Below, in pieces: positions 29,807 through 40,578 of a stretch of 64,000 nt of DNA (position 1 is its first letter; every line of letters starts with the position of its first letter). The DNA comes from Arthrobacter caoxuetaonis (GTDB lineage: Bacteria > Actinomycetota > Actinomycetes > Actinomycetales > Micrococcaceae). The stretch spans positions 2,108,001 through 2,172,000 of the forward strand of contig NZ_CP099466.1 of the NCBI RefSeq assembly GCF_023921125.1, given 5' to 3'. A program made the position numbers and the translations under genes. The notes under the pieces are model-generated. The model did no database searches. It saw nothing but the letters and a program-made list of their open reading frames with translations, and had not been told where the DNA came from.

Positions 29807-30711
29807 CGGAGCAGGTCCCGGAATTCCCCGGACCCCAGAACGGCGGCGCCGACGGCGAGGCTGCGGGCGGCAAGCTCCTTGTCACTCGTCACCACGGTAA
29901 CGCTGCGCCCCGAATCCGCCAGGCGTGCAGCGGCGCCCGCGACGGCGTCGTCTCCGTCCCCTTCGGCACGCACGACGCCGATGCCTGCCGGTACCTGCGC
30001 CTCCCCGACGCCGCGGGCCCGGCCTTCAAGGACCACGAGGAATTCGGGATACCAGCGGTCCGCAGGCAGTGACAGCACCGACGCGGACAATCCCTCCGAG
30101 GCGAGGCTGCCCATGGCTTCCAGCAGGCGGGCCGCTGCACCGGCGCGGTCCTTCCACCAGCCGTCCGGCACGGAACCCACCACGTTCGCCGCATCGACGA
30201 CGACGGCGGGACGCACCGCCAGCAGCGGGCGCAGCTTCTGCCAGGAGGCTGCGAACCCCGGGTGCAGGGGCAGCGCCTCAACGTCTTCGACCGGTATCCA
30301 GGCCAGCTCACGGCTTTCCGGATCGCTGATCACCGGTTCAAACGGCTCCCGGACGTCCGCCATCAAGGTCGAGTAGGTCCACACCTGGAGGTCCAGTACG
30401 CTCATGAACCTCGGGTGGAGAGCCCCTGCGGGAACACCGGCTTCCTCCGCTGATTCCCGCAGTGCCGCCGCCTCAGCGCCTTCGTGCTGGTGCCGGGCTC
30501 CCCCGGGCAGCCCCCAGGTATCCCCGTGGTGGCTCCACGCGGCCCGGTGCTGCAGCAGCACGCCGCGGTCCGGATCGACGGCCAGCAGGCCGGCCGCACC
30601 AAAGCGGCCCCAGTATTTTTCCCCCGAAGGAGAAATCACCCAGGCGTCGCCCGGGTCACGCGGTCCGTGGGGACGCGGCGGCTCCCCGGTGGCAGGAGGT
30701 TCGATTCTCAC
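29800..30711 (-). CDS. NUDIX hydrolase fused to a NYN/PIN-like domain
   Basis: This 303-residue protein has two parts. Residues about 20-160 are a NUDIX domain with the box at 71-93 (GX5EX7REUXEEXGU, with the first U position Ser). Residues about 169-303 form a domain starting VVVDAANVVGS (D173, N176) that resembles NYN/PIN-type nucleases or the YacP group and keeps a TSDKELAARS segment. The fusion suggests clearing of a nucleotide and an RNA or processing of a capped end, but that is a guess. The GTG at 30711 was chosen because the protein then starts at RIEPPATGE; an open frame to 30855 is non-conserved. Its tail overlaps the YhhN gene. Confidence 0.82.
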   Translation of the reverse strand: MRIEPPATGEPPRPHGPRDPGDAWVISPSGEKYWGRFGAAGLLAVDPDRGVLLQHRAAWSHHGDTWGLPGGARHQHEGAEAAALRESAEEAGVPAGALHPRFMSVLDLQVWTYSTLMADVREPFEPVISDPESRELAWIPVEDVEALPLHPGFAASWQKLRPLLAVRPAVVVDAANVVGSVPDGWWKDRAGAAARLLEAMGSLASEGLSASVLSLPADRWYPEFLVVLEGRARGVGEAQVPAGIGVVRAEGDGDDAVAGAAARLADSGRSVTVVTSDKELAARSLAVGAAVLGSGEFRDLLRY

Positions 30712-30823
30712 GTCCCCTACCCTGCCACACCTGTGCTGTCCGGGGTGCTCAAAGGCTAGACTCCCCTCCGAAGGGCAGCGGCATCGTCCTCGGCCGGCCG
30801 CACCAATGGCAAGGGAGAAACCT

Positions 30824-31924
30824 GTGACAAACAGCATCATCGTCTTCGGCGCCACCGGCTACACGGGCCGGCTCGTGGTCGAGTCGCTGCTCAAACGCGG
30901 CGTGCGTCCCGTCCTCGCAGGCCGCAACGCGGGGAACCTGCAGGAGCTCGCCGCACCTGACCGGCTGGACTACCGGAGCGCCGATGTCCGCGACAGTGCC
31001 GCCATGCGTGCGCTCGTCTCGCCCGGCGACGTCTTGGTCTCCACCGTTGGCCCCTTTGAACGCTACGGCCATGCCGCTGCCCAGGCAGCCGTGGAAGCCG
31101 GGGCGCACTACCTGGACTCGACCGGCGAAGTCGGCTTCGTCCAGGAGCTTCGGCGCCGGCTGTCCCGCCAGGCACAGGAGCAGGGCATCACGATGGTTCC
31201 GGCCTTCGGCTACGACTATGTCCCCGGCTTTCTGGCCGGGACCCTGGCGATGCAGAGGGCCGGCTCGGCAGCATCAGCATTGCGCGTTGGCTACTTTACT
31301 GCCGGCACCCTGCGGCGCGGCCTCAGCCAGGGCACCCGGTCCACCCTCGCCGACAACCTCACGAAGCCGGCGGCCGTCTACCGGGACCGGAGCCTTGGCG
31401 AGGACCGCATCGCCGGCACGTCGGAGGTGTTCCGTGTCCTCGGACGGGAAAAGCGCGCGTTCCTGGCTCCGGGAACGGAAGTCCTGTTCATGCCGGAGGC
31501 GTTCCCGCAGCTGGCGTCAGTGGAGGTCTTCAACGGCTGGTTCCCCGCACTCAGCGCAGTGGCGCAGCCGCTCACCTGGCTGGCAGCCCAGATGGAGAGG
31601 ACACCCTGGGGACAGCGGGCCCTTCAGTGGGCGGGAGGCAGGGTCACCGGCCCGCCCGGAGGCCCGGATGAATCCGAACGCAGCCGGACACTGAGCCTGG
31701 CGGCGGCCAGGGTCCTTGATGAGAACGGCAGCCCCCTGGCAGCGGTCCAGGTGCTCGGTCCCAGCGTCTACACCCTCACCGGAGAGCTCTTGGCCGAAGG
31801 TGCAACGGCACTGCAGGAGGGCAAAGCACTGCGGCACGGTGTCCTGGGACCCGTTGAGGCGTTCGGCCCCGCCGGACTCGTTGCGCTGTGCGCCGGGGCC
31901 GGGCTGGCGCCAATTCCGGGATAG
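30824..31924 (+). CDS. Saccharopine dehydrogenase-like NAD(P)-binding protein
   Basis: This 366-residue protein opens with a Rossmann motif VFGATGYTGR (GATGYTG at 9-15) typical of the saccharopine-dehydrogenase/trans-acting enoyl reductase group. The later DSTGEVGF and PAFGYDYVPGFLAG segments match the group. Mycobacterial relatives (Rv2449c, Rv2953) act on lipids, and the one here could be a lipid or polyketide enoyl reductase. The substrate is not deducible. The GTG at 30824 follows GGGAG at good distance; an ATG 18 bases earlier lies before that element and is rejected. It is a single gene. Confidence 0.85.
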   Translation: MTNSIIVFGATGYTGRLVVESLLKRGVRPVLAGRNAGNLQELAAPDRLDYRSADVRDSAAMRALVSPGDVLVSTVGPFERYGHAAAQAAVEAGAHYLDSTGEVGFVQELRRRLSRQAQEQGITMVPAFGYDYVPGFLAGTLAMQRAGSAASALRVGYFTAGTLRRGLSQGTRSTLADNLTKPAAVYRDRSLGEDRIAGTSEVFRVLGREKRAFLAPGTEVLFMPEAFPQLASVEVFNGWFPALSAVAQPLTWLAAQMERTPWGQRALQWAGGRVTGPPGGPDESERSRTLSLAAARVLDENGSPLAAVQVLGPSVYTLTGELLAEGATALQEGKALRHGVLGPVEAFGPAGLVALCAGAGLAPIPG

Positions 31925-31932
31925 GGAGACCC

Positions 31933-32883
31933 TCAGGGCACGTTGTGGCCGGCCGCCCGGATGAGCCCGTACCACTCACCCCTGGTCAGCGGGATGTCCG
32001 ATCCCTGTGCAGCATCGGTGACACGCTGCGGCGTCGTGGTCCCGAGGACCGCCTGCATCCCCGCCGGATGCCGGGTGATCCAGGCGACCGCAATCGCGGT
32101 AGGCGTCACTGCGTACTTCCCCGCGAGCTTTTCAAGTTCGGCGTTCAGCTCCGGGTAGTCGGGCGAGTCGAAGAAGACCCCGCCCTGGAAGCCCCGCTGG
32201 AACGGCGACCAGGCCTGGAGCGTGATCTTGTTGATCCGGGCGTAGTCGACCAGGCCGCCGCCGTCCCGGGTGATCGAGTCACCATGGTCTGCCATGTTCG
32301 ATGACAGGCCCTGGGCGATGATCGTCGAGTGCGTGATCGAGAGCTGTACCTGATTGGCCACGATCGGCTGCTGCACCGCGGTCTTGAGCAGATCGATCTG
32401 GCGCGGGGTGTGGTTGGAAACGCCGAAGGAACGGACCTTCCCGGAGGACTCCAGATGGTCGAAGGCACGGCCGACCTCCTCCGGTTCGACCAAGGCGTCA
32501 GGCCGGTGCAGCAGCAGTACATCGAGGTAGTCCGTGCGCAGCGCCTTCAGCGATTCCTCGGCCGAGGAGACTATGTGTTCATACGACTGGTCATAGCTCC
32601 ACGGTTCCTCGACGATGCCGGTCTTGGTCTGCAGGATGATCTGCCCGCGCTCCGAGGAGCTGAGCTGCAGGGACTCGGCGAAGCGCCGCTCGCACAGGTG
32701 GTACCCGCCGCCCGGTCGGTTGAACCCGTACAGGTCCGCGTGGTCGAAGAAATTGATGCCCGCCTCGCGAGAGGCCGTGTACAGGGCGCGGATCTGCTCG
32801 TCGGAGTCCCCGGCAATTCGCATCATGCCGGCAATCACGCTGGGCACCTGCTGGTCGGTGGTTCCAAAGCGGACAGTCTTCAT
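31933..32883 (-). CDS. Aldo/keto reductase, YdhF-like
   Basis: This 316-residue AKR has the tetrad D47 and Y52 (NFFDHADLYG), K87 (LQTKTGI) and H126 (LLLHRPD). The sequence resembles the E. coli YdhF group. The ATG at 32883 follows GGGAGGA. A longer open frame reaching 33099 runs into the tRNA-Ala gene and gives the familiar MACRGSGVRVPSAPP nonsense read from tRNA, so it was rejected. The gene is convergent with the saccharopine-dehydrogenase-like gene, 8 bases apart. The substrate is unknown. Confidence 0.92.
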   Translation of the reverse strand: MKTVRFGTTDQQVPSVIAGMMRIAGDSDEQIRALYTASREAGINFFDHADLYGFNRPGGGYHLCERRFAESLQLSSSERGQIILQTKTGIVEEPWSYDQSYEHIVSSAEESLKALRTDYLDVLLLHRPDALVEPEEVGRAFDHLESSGKVRSFGVSNHTPRQIDLLKTAVQQPIVANQVQLSITHSTIIAQGLSSNMADHGDSITRDGGGLVDYARINKITLQAWSPFQRGFQGGVFFDSPDYPELNAELEKLAGKYAVTPTAIAVAWITRHPAGMQAVLGTTTPQRVTDAAQGSDIPLTRGEWYGLIRAAGHNVP

Positions 32884-33009
32884 GGATTCCTCCCGGGTGG
32901 GTTCCGTGTTGGCCGGGGCGAACCTCAGCCAAAGGCCCAGCATAGCGGCAGGCGATCGGGAAGCTTCCTGCCCTCCTGAGAGAGACCCCGCAACCCCAGG
33001 CTTAAACAC

Positions 33010-33047
33010 TTGAACCCCCGGCACGCTTTCGCGTGTCGAGGGTTCAA
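33010..33047 (-). terminator. Terminator after the tRNA-Ala pair
   Basis: A 17-bp stem (33010-33026 and 33031-33047, two G-U pairs on the RNA) with a 4-base loop lies 10 bases past the 3' end of the first tRNA-Ala on the minus strand. It is followed by GTGTTTAAG. Confidence 0.75.
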
Positions 33048-33057
33048 ATAGTCTGGG

Positions 33058-33130
33058 TGGAGCTGAGGGGACTCGAACCCCTGACCCCCTGCATGCCATG
33101 CAGGTGCGCTACCAGCTGCGCCACAGCCCC
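33058..33130 (-). tRNA. tRNA-Ala (anticodon GGC), copy 1
   Basis: This is a 73-nt tRNA on the minus strand. The anticodon loop is ATGGCAT between stems CCTGC and GCAGG, giving anticodon GGC. The T arm has GGTTCGAGTCC. The acceptor stem GGGGCTG pairs with CAGCTCC (one G-U), with discriminator A. No CCA is encoded. It is identical to the second copy 67 bases away. Confidence 0.97.
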
Positions 33131-33197
33131 AATTCAGTTCTTTAGATCCACTGGATATCCATCCAACCATATATCCCGGCTGCCCGGGAGATACCGG

Positions 33198-33270
33198 TGG
33201 AGCTGAGGGGACTCGAACCCCTGACCCCCTGCATGCCATGCAGGTGCGCTACCAGCTGCGCCACAGCCCC
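33198..33270 (-). tRNA. tRNA-Ala (anticodon GGC), copy 2
   Basis: This is identical in all 73 bases to the copy at 33058-33130, with the same fold, anticodon GGC and discriminator A. The two are probably read from one transcript after rsfS. Confidence 0.97.
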
Positions 33271-33446
33271 GAAATACTGTCCCAAAAGCCAGTAAATCAA
33301 GAAAATTGCCGGTCCGAATTCTTCCACCCGGGCCGAAGCAACTCCTCTACTTTAGTACAGAAGCCGCAGAGTGCAAAATCAAAGTACAACGCTGTGATTC
33401 CCGCTGCGGGCGGCGGAACCATGCCGCCAGCCCGCGCGGGAACACG

Positions 33447-33833
33447 CTATTCGGATTCCTGCGCAGCAGGGGTTTCGGGCAGCTGGAGATCAACTGCCGG
33501 GCAGTCCTTCCACAGCCTGTCCAGGGCGTAGAAGACGCGGTCTTCCTCGTGCTGCACATGCACCACTACAGTTGCGTAGTCCAGCAGGACCCAGCGTCCT
33601 TCACTGCGCCCTTCGCGGCGGACGGGCTTCAGCCCTTCCTTTGCCAGCTCCTCTTCGATGCCGTCAACAATGGCGTTGACCTGGCGTTCGTTCGATGCCG
33701 ATGCGATCAGGAAGATATCGGTGATGGCAAGGCGTTCGCTGACGTCGATGGCGACGATGTCATCCGCCAGCTTGGCCGACGCCGCCTTCGCTGCGGTACG
33801 GGCAATATCCATGGATGATTCGGTGGCGCTCAA
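33447..33833 (-). CDS. rsfS: Ribosomal silencing factor RsfS
   Basis: This 128-residue protein of the RsfS/YbeB/Iojap family binds L14 and blocks subunit joining under starvation. The family core is present, including KLADDIVAIDVSE, ITDIFLIASASNERQVNAI and GRWVLLDYATVVVHV. The start is a TTG at 33833 because AAGGAG lies five bases before it; an internal ATG at 33812 has no such site. It is the last gene of the obgE-proBA-nadD-rsfS run, which is the normal actinobacterial order. The tail after the core is short and acidic (PETPAAQESE). Confidence 0.94.
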   Translation of the reverse strand: MSATESSMDIARTAAKAASAKLADDIVAIDVSERLAITDIFLIASASNERQVNAIVDGIEEELAKEGLKPVRREGRSEGRWVLLDYATVVVHVQHEEDRVFYALDRLWKDCPAVDLQLPETPAAQESE

Positions 33834-33852
33834 CGTGTCTCCTTGTTTGGTA

Positions 33853-35220
33853 TCAGCTGCCAAGGCCGCCGACGATCATTAATATGCCGACGGCGAGGGC
33901 AGCAAGGCCCGCACCTACGGCTCCCAGGGATACCAGGCGCATCCTCCGGGTGCGGCCGAGGCCTGCAGTCATGACATCCAGGGGGTCCAGGCCGAACGCG
34001 CTTCTTGCACCGATCGGCTTCGCCCCCTGGTCTGCTTCCAGCGGCGCATTAACCAGGGCATCGGCCCTGGCAAGAATTTGGGAGTGCCGGACTTCGGCGC
34101 TTTCGGCGGGCTGTTTGGCCCGGTCCGGGCGACTGTTGGATGCCGGCTTCCGGACCTGCCCCATTCGCCCGGTGCCCGGAGCATTCGGTGCCGCGGGGTT
34201 CGACGACGTCACGATCGGCACGTGTGAAGTGCGCGGCGGCTTCATGACCGGCCGGCCGACGCCGGGAACCTCCACAAACTCCAGCGGTGTCACCATCGCC
34301 AGGTTGTGGGCAGTCGTGGGGTCGGACTGGGGCGAGCGGCGCTGCTCGTTCTCCTGGGCCAGCCGCTGGATGTTCTGCGTTCGCCGGTTCAGCACCGCTG
34401 CGCGTTCGGCCAGGGCACGCTGCTGGGCCAGCAGTTCCAGGTCGACGGCGTGGGGATCAGACTGCTGCAGCGCTTCCATGGCAGCCACTTGGTTGCGGGC
34501 CTGGTGCTTGAGCGCTTCGCGCGCCGCGAGTGCCTGTTCCACGGACATGTTGGCGACGTCGGCATTGGGTGCCTCCGGCGCCGGAGCGGATGTGGTGGGT
34601 GCCTCCGGAGCGGACGTCTCTGCAGCTGCCCGCGCCTCTGCAGCTGCCCGCGCCTCTGCGGCTGGCGGCGCCTCCGCGGGAGCAGCGGAGGACAGTTGCG
34701 TGGCATTCGGGGAAACCATGGCATCCGGGGCACCGGACACGGCCGGGGCACGCGTCGGTGCCGGGGTGGCGGGCTGGATGGCCACGGCAGGTTCGGGCTG
34801 CTGGGCAGCGCGCAGCCGCCGTTCCCTGCGGCTGGCTGCCTGGACGGACGCGGCCGCTGCTGCGGGGGACGCCACTGGAGCGGGAGACGAAGAGGAGTCA
34901 GGAACTACAGCACCGGAACGGCGCCCCGACGAAGGTACGGGACTCTCAACAGCGGGTTTTTCCCGGTCTGACTGCTTGGGCTGTTGCTGGGCCTGCTGCG
35001 CCTGCTGCTGGGCGATGCGCAGCTGGCGCCGGGTTGGCGGGTTGGCGCTGGGGGGCTCCCTGCGGTCCTGGCTTTCGGTGAGTGCCTTGTAGGCGCGCAG
35101 TGCTTCGCGGTTGCGCGCCCGCTGCTGGGACTCCCGCTCCTGGGGCCCCGCATCCGCCGCCGAGCCAGCCGCACGGCGGCTGCGTCGAGGTGCGTCTGCG
35201 GACTCTGGACCGTTAGTCAT
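33853..35220 (-). CDS. Low-complexity Ala/Pro/Gln-rich membrane-anchored protein
   Basis: This 455-residue protein has no domain that I recognise. Residues 1 to about 400 are low complexity: Gln-rich runs near 69-80 (QQQAQQAQQQ) and then long Ala/Pro/Glu repeats (AAEARAAAE). The C-terminus has one hydrophobic segment (about 428-453) that would anchor the protein with its bulk in the cytoplasm. It sits between nadD and rsfS with gaps of 25 and 19 bases, so it is co-transcribed. In many actinobacteria this slot holds a variable membrane or LytR-type protein. Function unknown; it may be a scaffold or cytoskeletal-like partner. Confidence 0.75.
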   Translation of the reverse strand: MTNGPESADAPRRSRRAAGSAADAGPQERESQQRARNREALRAYKALTESQDRREPPSANPPTRRQLRIAQQQAQQAQQQPKQSDREKPAVESPVPSSGRRSGAVVPDSSSSPAPVASPAAAAASVQAASRRERRLRAAQQPEPAVAIQPATPAPTRAPAVSGAPDAMVSPNATQLSSAAPAEAPPAAEARAAAEARAAAETSAPEAPTTSAPAPEAPNADVANMSVEQALAAREALKHQARNQVAAMEALQQSDPHAVDLELLAQQRALAERAAVLNRRTQNIQRLAQENEQRRSPQSDPTTAHNLAMVTPLEFVEVPGVGRPVMKPPRTSHVPIVTSSNPAAPNAPGTGRMGQVRKPASNSRPDRAKQPAESAEVRHSQILARADALVNAPLEADQGAKPIGARSAFGLDPLDVMTAGLGRTRRMRLVSLGAVGAGLAALAVGILMIVGGLGS

Positions 35221-35245
35221 TTCCTACCCATCCGGTGTTGGTTGC

Positions 35246-35902
35246 TCAGGCTACTGGTTCAGTGGTGGCAGCCGGAGCCTGCTGCTGCGCAGGTGTATAG
35301 AGCTTGTGCTTGGCGATGTACTGCACCACACCGTCCGGAACGAGATACCAGACGGGTTCCGATGCCGCGACCCGCTGCCGGCAGTCCGTCGAGGAGATTG
35401 CCATGGCTGGAATTTCCAGGAGCTTGACGTCGTCGCGCCCCATGTTCTGCAATTCATGGCCAGGCCTGGTCACCCCCACGAAATGGGCCAGCGACCAAAG
35501 CTCCTGGACATCCTTCCACGAAAGGATCTGCGCCATGGCGTCCGCGCCGGTGATGAAAAACAGCTCGGCATCCGGACGTGCCTGGCGCAGATCCCTCAGC
35601 GTATCAATCGTGTAGGTAGGCCCGGGCCGGTCAATGTCCACCCGGCTGACCTTGAACCGCGGATTCGATGCCGTCGCGATGACGGTCATCAGGTATCGGT
35701 GTTCGGCTGGAGTGACTTCCTGGGAAGACTTGTGCCACGGCTCGCCGGTCGGCACGAAGACCACTTCGTCGAGGTCGAAGACCGACGCGACTTCGCTGGC
35801 TGCAACCAGGTGGCCGTGGTGGATGGGATCGAAAGTGCCGCCCATAACGCCGAGGCGGTAGGGGCGGTGTCCGTTGTCCACCGATTCTTCTGCTGTAGGC
35901 AT
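35246..35902 (-). CDS. nadD: Nicotinate-nucleotide adenylyltransferase NadD
   Basis: This 218-residue enzyme adenylates nicotinate mononucleotide in NAD synthesis. The nucleotidyltransferase motif [11 protein letters not shown] is at 21-31, and the C-terminal ISSTDCR block is the family's second signature. The ATG at 35902 follows a GGAA element; a GTG at 35923 would add seven residues and has no clearer site. It lies within the obgE-proBA-nadD-rsfS run, 25 bases before the low-complexity gene. Confidence 0.95.
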   Translation of the reverse strand: MPTAEESVDNGHRPYRLGVMGGTFDPIHHGHLVAASEVASVFDLDEVVFVPTGEPWHKSSQEVTPAEHRYLMTVIATASNPRFKVSRVDIDRPGPTYTIDTLRDLRQARPDAELFFITGADAMAQILSWKDVQELWSLAHFVGVTRPGHELQNMGRDDVKLLEIPAMAISSTDCRQRVAASEPVWYLVPDGVVQYIAKHKLYTPAQQQAPAATTEPVA

Positions 35903-35937
35903 GCCAGTTCCAGCCGGTTCCACCTGGGGGCGGGGAC

Positions 35938-36174
35938 CTATTCGGGGATTCCCTGGCCGTGGTCGTGCTTGTTCGGGAACTGGCGCTGCGGGTCAACGTG
36001 TTCCGGCGTCGCTTCGTGGCGGTGGCCGAGGCTGGTGAAGGCCATGGTCGCGAACATCAGCACCATGAAGATGCCAAAGATGACGGCGCCGTAGACGAGC
36101 GGGGGTGTTCCCTCTGCGTGTTCTTCGGCAACTTCGGCCGCCATCAGCGCAGCACTGGAAAGCTGGATCAGCAT
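35938..36174 (-). CDS. Small single-span membrane protein
   Basis: This 78-residue protein has one hydrophobic segment (about residues 27-48, [22 protein letters not shown]) after an acidic N-terminus and a His-rich basic tail ([12 protein letters not shown]...KHDHGQ). It lies between proA and nadD, and proteins of this sort are found in this slot in related actinobacteria. Function unknown. It is too short for a domain call. The coding signal is good, with a clean start and no overlap. Confidence 0.72.
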   Translation of the reverse strand: MLIQLSSAALMAAEVAEEHAEGTPPLVYGAVIFGIFMVLMFATMAFTSLGHRHEATPEHVDPQRQFPNKHDHGQGIPE

Positions 36175-36286
36175 GAATCTCCCTAAATCAACCGCCGGTA
36201 ACCCCGGCGGAGCATCGTTTCTAGATCAATGGTACGCGTAGGCGCCCGGAACAACGCAGTCCGGGTCCGGCGCAGGGCAGGTGTTT

Positions 36287-37609
36287 TTAGACGCGCACCT
36301 GGCCGTCGCCCTGGATGATCCACTTGGTGGTGGTCAGTTCCTTGAGGCCCATCGGGCCGCGGGCGTGCATCTTCTGGGTGGAGATGCCGACCTCTGCGCC
36401 CAGCCCCAGCTCGCCGCCGTCGGTAAACCGGGTGGACGCGTTGACGATCACCGCGGCCGAATCGATCTCGGCGATGAAGCGCTCAGCGTTGGCCAGGTTG
36501 TTGGTAATGATCGCCTCGGTATGGCCGGTGGTCCAGCGGCGGATGTGCTCGAGTGCTTCCTCCATGGAGTCGACCATGGCCACGGCAAGGTCCAGGTCCA
36601 TGTATTCCCGGCCCCAGTCATCGTCGGTGGCCTCCACTGCCTGGGTGCCTTCGGGCAGGATCGCCCGGATGCGCTCGTCGGCGTGCAGCCGGACGCCGGA
36701 AGACGCCAGGACGGCCAGGACCTCGCGGGCCGCCGCTGCGTCCTTGTGGACCAGCAGGGTCTCCACGGTGTTGCAGACGCTGGGACGCTGGGTCTTGGCA
36801 TTGACCAGGATGTCGACGGCCATCTCTTCAGGAGCGGATTCGTCGAGATAGATGTGGACGTTGCCCTCACCCGTTTCGATGACGGGGACGGACGCATTGG
36901 TGACGACGTTCTGGATCAGGTCGCGGCCACCGCGGGGAATGAGGACGTCGACCTTGCCGCGCGCCTTCATCAGCACGTTGGCGCCCGGCCGCCCGTAGGT
37001 ATCGATGCTCTGCACCGCGTCAGAGGGAAGTCCCACAGTATCCAGGGAGTCCCGGATCAGGTTCACGAGCACGGTGTTGGTAGCTGCCGCCGCGCTGCCG
37101 CCGCGCAGGATCACGGCGTTACCGCTCTTGAGGGCAAGGCCGGCAATGTCCACGGTGACGTTGGGGCGGGCCTCGTAGATGGCGCCGACGACGCCGAGCG
37201 GAACGTGTACCTGCCGAAGCCGCAGGCCGTTGGGCAGCGTCTGTCCGCGGGCAACGGAGCCTACGGGGTCCGGCAGGCCGGCCAGGCTCCGCAGGGCTTC
37301 GGCCAGTCCGTCTATGCGTTCCGTAGTCAGCGTCAGGCGGTCCAGCAGTGCCTCGGATGTTCCCTTGTCCCGTCCGCGCCGCAGGTCTTCGGCGTTGGCA
37401 GCCAGAACCAGGTCGCGCCGGGACACGATGTCCTGGGCAATCTGTTCCAGGGCCAGGTCCTTCCACGCCCGGTTGGCACGGGCCATCCGGCGGGCAGCGA
37501 CCCGGGCCCGGTCGGCGATGCTGTTGACGCCGGTCTCGACGTCCTCCGGCGAGGGCGCGGAAGAGGCGGTGCGGTCGTCGGTCACGGCAGCAGTATCGGC
37601 AGCGGTCAT
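36287..37609 (-). CDS. proA: Gamma-glutamyl phosphate reductase ProA
   Basis: This 440-residue NADPH enzyme reduces gamma-glutamyl phosphate to glutamate semialdehyde, the second step of proline synthesis. The active-site Cys279 is in RPSVCNTVETLL, and the aldehyde-dehydrogenase-like EARPNVTVD and GNVHIYLDE segments are present. Its ATG overlaps the proB stop by 4 bases (ATGA), so the two are coupled. It is normal family length. Confidence 0.97.
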   Translation of the reverse strand: MTAADTAAVTDDRTASSAPSPEDVETGVNSIADRARVAARRMARANRAWKDLALEQIAQDIVSRRDLVLAANAEDLRRGRDKGTSEALLDRLTLTTERIDGLAEALRSLAGLPDPVGSVARGQTLPNGLRLRQVHVPLGVVGAIYEARPNVTVDIAGLALKSGNAVILRGGSAAAATNTVLVNLIRDSLDTVGLPSDAVQSIDTYGRPGANVLMKARGKVDVLIPRGGRDLIQNVVTNASVPVIETGEGNVHIYLDESAPEEMAVDILVNAKTQRPSVCNTVETLLVHKDAAAAREVLAVLASSGVRLHADERIRAILPEGTQAVEATDDDWGREYMDLDLAVAMVDSMEEALEHIRRWTTGHTEAIITNNLANAERFIAEIDSAAVIVNASTRFTDGGELGLGAEVGISTQKMHARGPMGLKELTTTKWIIQGDGQVRV

Positions 37610-38847
37610 GCTCCCAGTGTAGCTGCGGTGCCGTCTGACTGTCCGGTCCGTGACGGCGCCTGTTCGCCTGCGCCGGCGCCGTGCGGGTGCAGGATCACCA
37701 GGTCATTCACGTGCACCACGGAACGTTCGTAGCCGCGGCCCAGCTCCTTCGCCAGCTCCTTGGTGGACCTGCCGAGCATCTTGGGCAGCTCATCGGAGGC
37801 ATAGTTCGTCAGGCCGTGGGCAAGGACCCGGCCGGAGGTGTCGCGCAGCGCGACGGGGTCACCGGGTTCGAAGTGGCCTTCCACCGCCACGATCCCCGCC
37901 GGAAGCAGCGAACGGCGGCGCTCCCCCACGGCACGCGCGGCGCCGTCGTCGAGCACCAGCGAACCCTGGATCCGGGCTAGGTGGGCAAGCCACAGCAACC
38001 GGATGGGCTGGCGGACGCCGCGGGTGGTGAACCAGGTGCCGACGTCTTCGCCGGCCAGGGCGGCAGCAGCGTTTTCGGTGGACGTGACCAGCGCCGGGAT
38101 GCCGGACTCCGCCGCGATCGTGGCGGCCTCAACCTTCGTGACCATGCCTCCTGTGCCCACTCCGGCCTTGCCGACTTTTCCGATGCGCACGTCTTCAAGG
38201 TCCTGCATACCGGTGACTTCCGGAATGCGACGGGCGCCAGCTGAGGGCGGGCCGTCATAGAGGGAGTCGACGTCGGAGAGCAGGATCAGCGCGTCCGCCT
38301 TGACCAGGTGCGCCACGAGTGCCGCCAGCCGGTCGTTGTCGCCGAAGCGGATTTCGTGGCTGGCAACGGTGTCGTTCTCGTTGACGATCGGTACGACGCC
38401 GAAGTTCAGCAGCCGTTCCATCGCCCGGTGGGCGTTGGCGTGGTGGGTTCGGCGCATCAGGTCTTCAACCGTCAGCAGGACCTGGCTCACAGTGACGCCA
38501 TGCCGGCCGAATGCTTCGGTGTAGCGCGCCATCAGCAGCCCCTGCCCCACGCTGGCCGCTGCCTGCTGGGTGGAGAGCTGGGAGGGGCGCCGGCTTAGGC
38601 CCAGCGGCGCAAGGCCCGCGGAGATCGCACCCGAGGAGACCAGGATGATCTCGGTCCCCTGCTGCCTCCTGGCAGCCAGGACGTCCGCAAGGGACGTCAG
38701 TGCCTCGTCCGAAATGCCGCCGGCAACCGAGGTCAGGGAGGAGGACCCTACCTTGACGACGATGCGGCGGGCACGGGCGAGGCCCGCGCGGGACTGGAGC
38801 GGGCGCTTGGGAACGGACACGGTCTGTGCTTCAGATTCTTCTGTCAT
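37606..38847 (-). CDS. proB: Glutamate 5-kinase ProB
   Basis: This 413-residue enzyme phosphorylates glutamate in the first step of proline synthesis. The N-terminal amino-acid kinase domain starts with IVVKVGSSSLT near residue 29 and contains the IPIVNENDTV- and DNDRLAALVA-type motifs. A C-terminal PUA domain fills residues about 300-380. The length fits PUA-containing ProB enzymes, which proline inhibits. It follows obgE by 51 bases on the same strand and overlaps proA. Confidence 0.97.
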   Translation of the reverse strand: MTEESEAQTVSVPKRPLQSRAGLARARRIVVKVGSSSLTSVAGGISDEALTSLADVLAARRQQGTEIILVSSGAISAGLAPLGLSRRPSQLSTQQAAASVGQGLLMARYTEAFGRHGVTVSQVLLTVEDLMRRTHHANAHRAMERLLNFGVVPIVNENDTVASHEIRFGDNDRLAALVAHLVKADALILLSDVDSLYDGPPSAGARRIPEVTGMQDLEDVRIGKVGKAGVGTGGMVTKVEAATIAAESGIPALVTSTENAAAALAGEDVGTWFTTRGVRQPIRLLWLAHLARIQGSLVLDDGAARAVGERRRSLLPAGIVAVEGHFEPGDPVALRDTSGRVLAHGLTNYASDELPKMLGRSTKELAKELGRGYERSVVHVNDLVILHPHGAGAGEQAPSRTGQSDGTAATLGA

Positions 38848-38898
38848 GACCGATCCAGCCTATGCCCAAGCCCCGCCCAATCCGACTTCGTGAAGGGA

Positions 38899-40578
<1,680 letters not shown>

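Noticed and set aside
32884..33327. Frames starting MACRGSGVRVPSAPP or similar
   Set aside because: These are reads through the tRNA-Ala genes, a known source of false proteins.
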